A model generated the notes under the pieces. It saw nothing but the letters and a program-made list of their open reading frames with translations, did no database searches and was not told where the DNA came from. Position numbers and translations under genes: made by a program. A stretch of DNA of 64,000 nt. Origin: Cytophagales bacterium (GTDB lineage: Bacteria; Bacteroidota; Bacteroidia; Cytophagales; UBA9547). The stretch spans positions 62,001 to 126,000 of the forward strand of contig JAAFIH010000005.1 of the NCBI GenBank assembly GCA_013297755.1, given 5' to 3'. Positions 53,791 to 62,106 of the stretch are shown here, one piece after another (position 1 is the first letter of the stretch; the number at the start of each line of letters is the position of its first letter).

Positions 53791-56700
53791 ATGAATAAAA
53801 TTCAACACAAAGTTTCGTCATTAGGTATCAAATTTAGCTTTTTGATATCGTTATTTATTTCAATTACTATTTCTGCACAAACCATTGTATATGTAGATTT
53901 TATGTCTGCAGGATCACCCAAAAATGGCACTACATGGACACAAGCCTATCAACGGCTAGATCAAGCCCTTGCCGCACATCAAAATACAGCTGGGGATGTG
54001 CAAATATGGGTTGCCAATGGCGTTTATTACCCTACTACTACTACGAATAGAAATATTTCTTTTCAAATTTCAAGACCAAACCTGACCATTGCTGGTGGAT
54101 TTGCAGGTGGTGAAACCAGTTTTAGCCAAAGAAATATAACTTCCAATGTGGCAATACTTTCAGGAAATATTGGTTCTACAAGTACAAGTGCTGACAACAG
54201 CCATTGTGTAGTATCTGTAAGTAATGCTGCTGTAAATAGTACAACACATTTGATGGGATTAAGAATAAGTGATGGATTTGGTACTATAGCAGGTGCAGGT
54301 ATGCAAGTGAGTGGTGGGTTCTTGAATGTAACTGATTGTATGTTTTATAATAACATATCTACCGATGATGGAGGAGGTGTACTATTAGGAGGTAGTAGTG
54401 GGTTGACAAACCAAAGTGTTTTTTCAAGGTGTACATTTAGAGATAATACCTCTAATGAGTATGGTGGTGGAGTTTCTATCATTTCAGGTAGAAGTGCGAA
54501 GTTTAAAAACTGCCTTTTTTATAACAATAATGGAGTAAAAGGCGGAGGTGGTTTAATGGTTGGTTCTGCAAACGCAGAGGTTATCAATTGTACTTTTACC
54601 CAAAATGAATGTACTACAGCCACAGGTGTGGGAATATTCAAAGGTGGTGGAATTTTGTTTTACCTTGGAAGTGGTACATATCAACATACTTTAATAAATA
54701 GCATCATTGTTGGAAATACACCATTTAGTGCTGCTAATCCTACTCAAGTGATACGTCCAACAAATTGGGGAACGTATACCAACAATCTTTTTGAAGGACC
54801 AGGTTATGGCATAAATGTATTGACATTTAACCCTGCTTTGCCACTTTTTGGAACAAGTGCTGGTCCGTATTGTGTAGATAAATTTTGTTCACAAGCCTAT
54901 AATGAAGGCACAACTTTTGCAGGTTTTGCTACAGAAACGGACATACTTGGAAGACCAAGAAGTAGTAAAGGACAAATAGATTTAGGAGCTTATGAATTTC
55001 AGTTTGATAGTCCTTCAAGCATTACAGGTATCATCACCTGTGCAGGGGCAAATACTGGAGAAATTGCTATTCCTACAGGAGGTTCAGGTGCTCAATATTA
55101 TTTAGACCAAACTCCTTTTAATGGATGGGGAAGTGGAAGTTCAGGAAGAACTTTTCCTAACTTGGCAGCAGGAAAATATTATACTGCTATTCGCCAAGGA
55201 GGATGTACAGATATAACCCCACTAGATTCAGCTACTATTGTAAACCCTCCAGTTCTTTCCTTTGTAGGAATTGTAAGACCAATAAAGTGCAATAATTATC
55301 CTACAGAAGTAATTGTAACCACAATTACAGGCGGATATGGGTCTGTACAAAAAGGCTTTAGAATGGATGGGGGAACAAATTTTTTTACTTTCCCATACAC
55401 ATTTTCTGGTCTCACAGTAGGAGTTTATACTATTACAGCTTTTCAAGGCAGTTGCTCTAGAAACTATTTTTTATCTAATACAACCCAACCGAGTGGTATA
55501 AATGTTGGTTTAAATGCTATAAATGATGCGAAATGTTTTGGACAAAATTCTGGAAGTATAAAAATTCTAGTGAGCGGAGCGATTCCACCCTATACTTATT
55601 CGATAGCTGGAATTAGTGTCTTTCCATCTTCGGTAAGTGGCGGTTTTTTAGAAATAAATAATCTGAGCATTGGTACAAAAACACTTACAGTACAAGATGC
55701 CAATGGATGTACTGTAAATAGTAATAATTTTACCATTAATCAACCCTCCGCTGCTCTGGTTGGGTCATTAATCAAAAGAAGCCATATTTCATGTAATGGA
55801 TTAACAGATGGTATTATTGTGGCAACTGCCGCTGGAGGGACACTGGGTTATTCCTATTCCATTTCAGGCATTTCTACTTCCACTGTCAATTTAAATACTA
55901 TTTCGGGATTATCGTTTGGTTCTTTTGGTGTGGTGGTCAGTGATTTTAATAATTGTAAAAATACCATTACAGGTATTACCATAACTACCCCTTCGGTTTT
56001 ACAAGCTGGTACTGTTGTTACCAATAATTTATGTAGTGGCTTGAATCAAGGAGCAATTACCATGACTGGTATTGGTGGCACGCCTCCTTATCAATATAAT
56101 ATGGATGGAGGTTCGTACCAATCTTCACGAGCTTTTACAGGATTGTTTCAAGGCACTTTTATTCTTAGGGTGAAGGATGCCAATAATTGTGAAGCTGTTA
56201 CCAATGCCCAATTGGTAGATCCTCTACCGTTTGGAATAGCAGAGCAAAAAGTAGCTCCTACATGCAACGGCAATGCAGATGGAAAACTTTTAGTAACTCT
56301 CACAGGAGGAACAGGAAATTTAAGCACCACCGTAAACGGTCAATGGTTTAGTGGCAATTTCACCGCTACAGGGCTCACTGCATTGCAACAATATCAGCTC
56401 AGAATTCAAGATCAAAACGGATGTTTGGATTTTTACAACACACAGGTTCCTGATAAAGCAGCCATTACACTTACAGGAGCTGTAACCAAAGCTACATGTG
56501 ACCAATTGGTAAATGATTGGATACTCACTTACCAAGCTAATGGTGGCAATGGTGGTTTTACTTACAAAATGAATTCAGCTGGGGTGTACACCACCAATAA
56601 TGTGTTTTCAAATTTGACCCCTTCAACAGTTGTTGGTTTTGCTCAAGACACGAAAGGATGTGTGGCTACGGTTACATCATTTATTACTCCTTCAAACACA

Positions 56701-57423
56701 CCACTTGTTGCTAGTTTTGGTACTAAAACAGACGTTTTATGTTTTGGTAATGCTACAGGAGGAATTCAAGTAAATGTATCAGGAGGCACAAGTCCTTACG
56801 AATATAGTATAGATAATGGCAGTTATGGAGGGTTGGCTTTATTATCTGGGTTAAACTCAGGGAGTAAATCTGTTAAAGTGAAAGATGCAAGTAATTGTAT
56901 TGTAGATTTAGGTCAAACAACTATTTCTCAGCCAAATACAGCCTTACAACTTTCTCTTCAAGTAATCAGCGTTACTTCCATTCAAGCTACAGCTATAGGA
57001 GGTACGGGAGCTTTTTCTTACAGATTAAATAATGGACAATTTTCTTCAACTGATATTTTCGCCTCTTTAAGTGCAGGTACATACACTGTTGAGACTAAAG
57101 ATGCAAATGGTTGTATTGCTTCAGCCAGTGCACAAATCAATCCCATTTCAATAGTACCAACTGTTCCTGGAACTACAACTGGTTTAAATAATTCTGAAAT
57201 GGCAGAATCAATATCTATTTACCCCAATCCTACAGAAGGAATATTGTATATAAAAACCCAAATTGAAGGAAAAATACAAGTAGTTTCTGCAACAGGAGCA
57301 GTAATTTTTGAATCAGAAGTAGTTCCTCCTATATTCGATGTAACCCTCAAACAATCAGGATTATATGTTTTAAAATACACTACAGAAAATGGTGTTTACA
57401 CCCAAAAAATAATTGTCAAATAA
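53791..57423 (+). CDS. T9SS surface protein: right-handed beta-helix / choice-of-anchor Q and SprB-like repeats
   Basis: 1210 residues. Signal peptide (about 1-29, ending TISA). Residues 30-400 form a parallel beta-helix with YYP..TTTN, NCTFTQNE and FYNNNGVKGGGG ladders, closed by the choice-of-anchor Q end GRPRSSKGQIDLGAYEF. Then about eight SprB-like repeats (CFGQNSGSIKILVSGAIPPYTYSI; SVKVKDASNCIVDLGQT). The C-terminus IYPNPTEGILYIKT..KIIVK is a type A sorting domain. SprB-like repeat proteins are gliding adhesins in Flavobacteriia. It is followed 33 bases later by the TIG-domain gene. Confidence 0.9.
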   Translation: MNKIQHKVSSLGIKFSFLISLFISITISAQTIVYVDFMSAGSPKNGTTWTQAYQRLDQALAAHQNTAGDVQIWVANGVYYPTTTTNRNISFQISRPNLTIAGGFAGGETSFSQRNITSNVAILSGNIGSTSTSADNSHCVVSVSNAAVNSTTHLMGLRISDGFGTIAGAGMQVSGGFLNVTDCMFYNNISTDDGGGVLLGGSSGLTNQSVFSRCTFRDNTSNEYGGGVSIISGRSAKFKNCLFYNNNGVKGGGGLMVGSANAEVINCTFTQNECTTATGVGIFKGGGILFYLGSGTYQHTLINSIIVGNTPFSAANPTQVIRPTNWGTYTNNLFEGPGYGINVLTFNPALPLFGTSAGPYCVDKFCSQAYNEGTTFAGFATETDILGRPRSSKGQIDLGAYEFQFDSPSSITGIITCAGANTGEIAIPTGGSGAQYYLDQTPFNGWGSGSSGRTFPNLAAGKYYTAIRQGGCTDITPLDSATIVNPPVLSFVGIVRPIKCNNYPTEVIVTTITGGYGSVQKGFRMDGGTNFFTFPYTFSGLTVGVYTITAFQGSCSRNYFLSNTTQPSGINVGLNAINDAKCFGQNSGSIKILVSGAIPPYTYSIAGISVFPSSVSGGFLEINNLSIGTKTLTVQDANGCTVNSNNFTINQPSAALVGSLIKRSHISCNGLTDGIIVATAAGGTLGYSYSISGISTSTVNLNTISGLSFGSFGVVVSDFNNCKNTITGITITTPSVLQAGTVVTNNLCSGLNQGAITMTGIGGTPPYQYNMDGGSYQSSRAFTGLFQGTFILRVKDANNCEAVTNAQLVDPLPFGIAEQKVAPTCNGNADGKLLVTLTGGTGNLSTTVNGQWFSGNFTATGLTALQQYQLRIQDQNGCLDFYNTQVPDKAAITLTGAVTKATCDQLVNDWILTYQANGGNGGFTYKMNSAGVYTTNNVFSNLTPSTVVGFAQDTKGCVATVTSFITPSNTPLVASFGTKTDVLCFGNATGGIQVNVSGGTSPYEYSIDNGSYGGLALLSGLNSGSKSVKVKDASNCIVDLGQTTISQPNTALQLSLQVISVTSIQATAIGGTGAFSYRLNNGQFSSTDIFASLSAGTYTVETKDANGCIASASAQINPISIVPTVPGTTTGLNNSEMAESISIYPNPTEGILYIKTQIEGKIQVVSATGAVIFESEVVPPIFDVTLKQSGLYVLKYTTENGVYTQKIIVK

Positions 57424-57456
57424 ATAAGAATTAAATCAAACCAAATAATAATCAAT

Positions 57457-59610
57457 ATGAAAAAATCTCTAATGAATCGAATTAAGTTTTCTTGTGTATT
57501 AACATTCTCTCTCTGGTTTTCAGCAAGAGCAGTAACACCTATAGTAACAGGCATATACCCAGCACAAGGTGAAATAGATGGCTATTTTTCAATACTTGGT
57601 TCCAATTTTAGTGATGTTACACAAGTAGATTTTGAAAGTGAATATGGTGGGTTAAATTCAACCAATATTGAAGATATAAATCCCAATTATATTAAAATTT
57701 CGTACCGAAGTGATATTAAAAATAACGGAATTTTGACATTCACAGGAAGTTTTGGAGCTTTAGCTGTAACTAATTTCCCTTTTCAATATGCTACACCCGT
57801 TATTTCGTCCATTTACCCAACAGTAGGCACTTCTAGTCAAGGAAGAGCAACCGTTTTTGGAATAAATATGCGTGGCATTAGTAAGGTTTCTTTTACCTCT
57901 TATGATGGCAATGAGGCTTCTATAAATTCTCCGTCAAATTTAGGAAATGAACTTCGGTTCAATTTTGTGCCTAATAATGCCGCCTTTGGTGTTTTTACCC
58001 TAACTGGGAGTTTTGGAAAAGTGGTCTCAACTATTAATTATGCACCAGCTATTCCTACCATTACAGGAATTAATCCTGTTCAAGGTTTGATAAATGGCTA
58101 TATCACTTTATTAGGCACTAATTTGGATGGTGTAAAAGAAATAAAATATAAAAACGCTTCGGGAGGAATAACTACAGATCCAGTAAATACTTCTCCAAAT
58201 CGAATCGTGCATCCACCCTTTTTTATTAGTACAGGTGCTATTACGCTTACAGGTGGTTTTGGTATAAAAATCTCAGAATTTAGTTATCAAACTCCAATGC
58301 CAAGTATTACTGGAATTTATCCCGCTTCTGGTGTAGCCGATGATGGTGGAGTAACTTTATTGGGCAACAATATGGAAGGTATTACTGGTATAAAAATGAG
58401 AATAAATACAGGCGTATTAACTGATAATTTTGTAAATTCTTCAGCAAACAAAGCTGTTTTTTATGTGTCAGATAGGAGGGTTATAAATGGTGTAATAACT
58501 ATATTGGGAGGTTTTGGCGAAGCAGCTTCACCTATCACTTTTACAGTACCTACTCCATCTATTACTGGGCTAAATCCCCAAACAGGCTTTAGTGGCGATG
58601 GTTTTTTAACTCTTACTGGGCAAAACCTCTATTTTGTAGAATTTGTACGATTTGTAGGTGCTGGAGTAACTGGAGAATATAATGCTCAACCCAATCCAAG
58701 AAGCAATTCTACGTTGGTGATTACCGATCATCCTAATATTTATTCAGGGCAAATATCTTTAGTGGGTACAAATTTTGGAGTAATAAATACAGGAATCCAA
58801 TATACAGATGTAGTTGCAATACCTACTATTACACGTATCTATCCGAGTGTAGGCGTGGATGAAAACAATAACATTACGCTTTTTGGGCAAAATCTTACAG
58901 GTCTAATAACCATTCATTTTGTATCATCTCTTACTGGGTCAGTAGCTACCAGTAATTTTTCACTTCAAGGATATGCGCTTGTACGAGTACCCGCAGATGC
59001 TGTAAATGGAGAAATATCTATAACAGGTGTTAATACAAATGGGCTAATGCCTACAAATGTTAATTTCGTTAGAACAATTCCTCCTACCTCTACCATTTCC
59101 ATTACAGGATTTCAAGCCTCGTCAAGTCTTACTACTATAGTTAGTGAAGTTTTGATTACCCTAACTGGTTCAGGTTTTGTCAATGGAGCTACCATAACGA
59201 TTGGTGGTGTAGTTTTGACTAATGTTTCAGTTACTGGCAATATGATTACAGGTACAATACCAGCTGGTTCTACCATTATCAATCCTAGTAACCCAAGTGT
59301 GATTATCCAAAATCCAGGCAATTCGCCATCTTTGCCAATAATTTCTCCTCCTGTTTTAAAAAAAATTTCGGACAAATCTTTAGAAAATGACAGTCAAATA
59401 TTTATTTATCCAAACCCAAACAATGGAGAATTTATTGTAAAAGCCCCAGTTTCGAGCTTGATTCAAGTAATAAATACAAGTGGATTATTATTAAAAGAAA
59501 TAAAATCCATAGACGAAAGTACAAAATTGACAGTTTACCAAAAAGGATTATTCCTTATCAAAATATCTACTAAGACAGGATTTAAGTTAATAAAGCTAAT
59601 CATAGAATAG
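57457..59610 (+). CDS. T9SS surface protein with IPT/TIG-like repeats
   Basis: 717 residues. Signal peptide (1-24, ending FSARA). About six IPT/TIG-like repeats of around 85 residues share the pattern 'P-x-I-T-G-I-x-P-x-x-G-x-x-x-G-x-x-T-L-x-G-x-N' (for example PTITGINPVQGLINGYITLLG and PSITGIYPASGVADDGGVTL). A type A sorting domain ends it (IYPNPNNGEFIVKA..IIE). Exported by T9SS, cell-surface. It lies 33 bases downstream of the beta-helix gene and is closed by a terminator, so the two form an operon, probably one surface complex (inference). Confidence 0.88.
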   Translation: MKKSLMNRIKFSCVLTFSLWFSARAVTPIVTGIYPAQGEIDGYFSILGSNFSDVTQVDFESEYGGLNSTNIEDINPNYIKISYRSDIKNNGILTFTGSFGALAVTNFPFQYATPVISSIYPTVGTSSQGRATVFGINMRGISKVSFTSYDGNEASINSPSNLGNELRFNFVPNNAAFGVFTLTGSFGKVVSTINYAPAIPTITGINPVQGLINGYITLLGTNLDGVKEIKYKNASGGITTDPVNTSPNRIVHPPFFISTGAITLTGGFGIKISEFSYQTPMPSITGIYPASGVADDGGVTLLGNNMEGITGIKMRINTGVLTDNFVNSSANKAVFYVSDRRVINGVITILGGFGEAASPITFTVPTPSITGLNPQTGFSGDGFLTLTGQNLYFVEFVRFVGAGVTGEYNAQPNPRSNSTLVITDHPNIYSGQISLVGTNFGVINTGIQYTDVVAIPTITRIYPSVGVDENNNITLFGQNLTGLITIHFVSSLTGSVATSNFSLQGYALVRVPADAVNGEISITGVNTNGLMPTNVNFVRTIPPTSTISITGFQASSSLTTIVSEVLITLTGSGFVNGATITIGGVVLTNVSVTGNMITGTIPAGSTIINPSNPSVIIQNPGNSPSLPIISPPVLKKISDKSLENDSQIFIYPNPNNGEFIVKAPVSSLIQVINTSGLLLKEIKSIDESTKLTVYQKGLFLIKISTKTGFKLIKLIIE

Positions 59611-59626
59611 CGTAATTTTTTATTCC

Positions 59627-59664
59627 AAAAAAGGTTGTCAAAGCAATTTGGCAACCTTTTTTTT
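59627..59664 (+). terminator. Rho-independent terminator of the T9SS operon
   Basis: Stem GGTTGTC..(GGTTGCC-like) with GGCAACC and a T8 tail (59657-59664), 17 bases past the stop of the TIG gene. Confidence 0.85.
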
Positions 59665-60554
59665 GTGAATTTTACAATAGAGGTATTTTAAAATTAATGA
59701 TATATCCTTTAGATGCTTGATTATTAGAAATTCTGTATATATTTTTAAAAGCTCAGCTTTTGAAATCGTGCTACAAAGAAATACAAAAAAAAAATGATGT
59801 TTTTTTGAAAACCCTCAAAAATGCTTTGTAGTAGCAATTTATTTTTATATTTTTTATTTATACGGTTCTCAAGTGTTTTAGCATTGAACCATACAAGTAA
59901 ACAAAAAAAGCAAAAATTTTTTAGATAAAGGTCTTTTTTAACGAAAACAAAACGTACAAAAAACAAAAATTATAGATAATTAACTTAATTAAACTTCCCT
60001 TTAAAATTAATTTTAAAGAATTTATTAAAATAATATTCTGTAATAATAAAATATTCATTAATAAGGTAAATTTTATTTTGAACATATAAAATTATTTAAA
60101 ATATTATTTCGTTAAAAATTTTTGCAGTATTATTTCATTTTTAATATTAAATTGTGTGTGTACAATTTATTACCTATAAAATTCATAAAACATTGATAAT
60201 CAGCAGTTTACTTCGTAAAAGAGAGACCTATTTATTTTAATAATATACTCATAATCAATGTTTTAATTATTTTTTATTCTCATTTTTAATGTAGGAAATA
60301 TTATGTTTTGTGGTTTTAATTTTGTGAAAAGTATCATAGAGGTTTGTTGAAAAGGAACTTCACAAAAATTTGATTTAATCGAAAAAATAAAGGTTTTTGG
60401 CAAAGCTCATACAATTACACTTCTTTTGAAAAAAATCCCACTCCATTTCAGGGTTCTAAATATTGCTTAATTATTGTTGGGGCGTGGCTATACTAAACCA
60501 ATAACTTGCTATACGAACTTTAATTTCACAAATTTTACTTATTAAACATTAAAC
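59665..60554. other. Long AT-rich gap with a lone leader repeat
   Basis: About 890 bases with no convincing gene. It contains a second copy of the 53671-53770 leader (60231-60330) with nothing coding after it, and two heptamers ATTAAACATTAAAC directly before the element at 60555. A minus-strand open frame near 59745-59966 has no start signal or recognisable product and was left out. Confidence 0.5.
60231..60330 (+). promoter_or_regulatory. Leader/promoter repeat, copy 2 (orphan)
   Basis: Near copy of 53671-53770, on the same strand. It ends in the TTTTAATTTTG box but has no open frame downstream on the plus strand, so it looks like the remains of a duplicated promoter. Confidence 0.5.
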
Positions 60555-60696
60555 CAGGGTAAACGCATTTAAAAAATTTCGCTCAAAAACCCCTATCCCA
60601 ACCCTTTCCCCAAGGGGGAAAGGGCTTTGTCATTTTGTAATTTTAAGCAAATAGTATTGTAAAATAACAACTATCTTTTTAAATGCGTTTGCCCTG
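60555..60696. mobile_element. MITE-like element family 3
   Basis: 142 bp. TIRs CAGGGTAAACGCATTTAAAA and TTTTAAATGCGTTTGCCCTG match at 19 of 20 bases. The centre is a strong hairpin CCCTTTCCCC-AA-GGGGGAAAGGG. It interrupts the ATTAAAC array: two heptamers lie to its left (60541-60553) and the main array starts at its right edge. Confidence 0.8.
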
Positions 60697-61021
60697 ACAT
60701 TAAACATTAAACATTAAACATTAAACATTAAACATTAAACATTAAACATTAAACATTAAACATTAAACTTTAAACATTAAACATTAAACTTTAAACATTA
60801 AACATTAAACATTAAACATTAAACTTTAAACTTTAAACTTTAAACTTTAAACATTAAACATTAAACATTAAACTTTAAACTTTAAACATTAAACATTAAA
60901 CATTAAACTTTAAACATTAAACATTAAACATTAAACATTAAACATTAAACATTAAACATTAAACATTAAACATTAAACATTAAACATTAAACATTAAACA
61001 TTAAACATTAAACATTAAACA
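60697..61021. repeat. Heptamer tandem array (ATTAAAC/TTTAAAC), about 46 copies
   Basis: Uninterrupted 7-base units over 325 bases, mostly ATTAAAC with about ten TTTAAAC variants that come in small clusters. The array ends one base from the stop codon (TGA, minus strand) of the guanylyltransferase gene at 61022. No coding capacity: each unit carries TAA. Confidence 0.95.
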
Positions 61022-62098
61022 TCAAATAAATTTATTCCCAAATTTAGATTTAGCATCAGTCAAAAATTGTTTTACTTTTTGCTCGTCCTCTTTTTTGCAA
61101 ACCATCAACACACTGTCGTATTCGGCCACTATAAAACCATCCAATCCATTGATTACCACCAGTTTATCAGCAGGGGTTTTTACTATACAATTATGCGAAT
61201 CATACACCATCACATTGCCTTCTATCACATTTTTTTGAGAGTCTTTTTCGGCCAATTCGTAAATAGATTTCCAAGTACCCACATCAGACCAACCAAAATG
61301 GCCCAAAATAGTATGCACATTTGAGGCTTTTTCCATGATTCCATAGTCAAATGAAATACTTTGGCACTTAGGATAAAGCGTATCTATGTGCGATTGTTCG
61401 TTTTCGGTATAATAAACTGTGCTTAGGTTGCTAAAACTAGCACTCATTTGAGGTAAAAACGAACCAAAAGCCTGATCAATGGTAGAAAAATTGAAAATGA
61501 AAAGACCTGCATTCCACACAAAATCGCCACTTGCCAAAAACTGAAGTGCAGTTTCGTGGTTGGGTTTTTCGGCAAACGATTTTACTTTCTTTATATCTTT
61601 ATCAGATTTTTCGTCATATTGGATATACCCATAACCAGTATCAGGCCTTGTTGGTACAATACCTACTGTAACTATATCGTTATTAGATTTGGCATGATTT
61701 GCTGCTATTCTTACTGTTTTTTCAAACTCTTTTTCTTTCATCACATACTGATCTGATGGCGTTACGATAATAGTAGCTAGCGGATTTTTGGTAGCTATTT
61801 TGTAAGATGCGTAAGCAATACATGGAGCAGTATTGCGTCCTTCGGGCTCTAAAAGTATCTGATTATCAACCAAATAGGGCAATATTTTTTTTACTTCATT
61901 TTTGTAAACAGTATTTGTTACTACAAATATATTTTCTTTAGGACAGATACTCAAAAACCTATTTGCGGTTTCTTCTAGCATCGTTAGGCCTTTGCCCAAA
62001 ACATCGTGAAATTGCTTGGGTTTGTGGGCTCTACTAAAAGGCCAAAAACGGCTTCCAATTCCGCCAGCCATAATGACAACAAAATTATTATTATCCAT
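61022..62098 (-). CDS. Mannose-1-phosphate guanylyltransferase
   Basis: 358 residues. Signature MAGGIGSRFWPFSRAHKPKQFHDVLG (nucleotide binding, PKQF) near the N-terminus, followed by EPEGRNTAPCIAYA, VTPSDQYV, TGYGYIQY, FAEKPNHETA and WNAGLFIF. It makes GDP-mannose from mannose-1-phosphate and GTP, for cell-wall glycans and exopolysaccharide. It is a single-domain enzyme without the fused isomerase domain. It starts 8 bases after the VWA gene, so the two are cotranscribed. Its stop abuts the heptamer array. Confidence 0.95.
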   Translation of the reverse strand: MDNNNFVVIMAGGIGSRFWPFSRAHKPKQFHDVLGKGLTMLEETANRFLSICPKENIFVVTNTVYKNEVKKILPYLVDNQILLEPEGRNTAPCIAYASYKIATKNPLATIIVTPSDQYVMKEKEFEKTVRIAANHAKSNNDIVTVGIVPTRPDTGYGYIQYDEKSDKDIKKVKSFAEKPNHETALQFLASGDFVWNAGLFIFNFSTIDQAFGSFLPQMSASFSNLSTVYYTENEQSHIDTLYPKCQSISFDYGIMEKASNVHTILGHFGWSDVGTWKSIYELAEKDSQKNVIEGNVMVYDSHNCIVKTPADKLVVINGLDGFIVAEYDSVLMVCKKEDEQKVKQFLTDAKSKFGNKFI

Positions 62099-62106
62099 AT
62101 TTATTA

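Noticed and set aside
59745-59966. 73-residue minus-strand frame MFFVRFVFVKKD...
   Set aside because: Low-complexity Phe/Leu/Lys-rich reading of an AT-rich gap, with no start signal and no recognisable domain.
60697-61021. CRISPR array
   Set aside because: The units are seven-base tandem repeats with no spacers and no cas genes are in the window.
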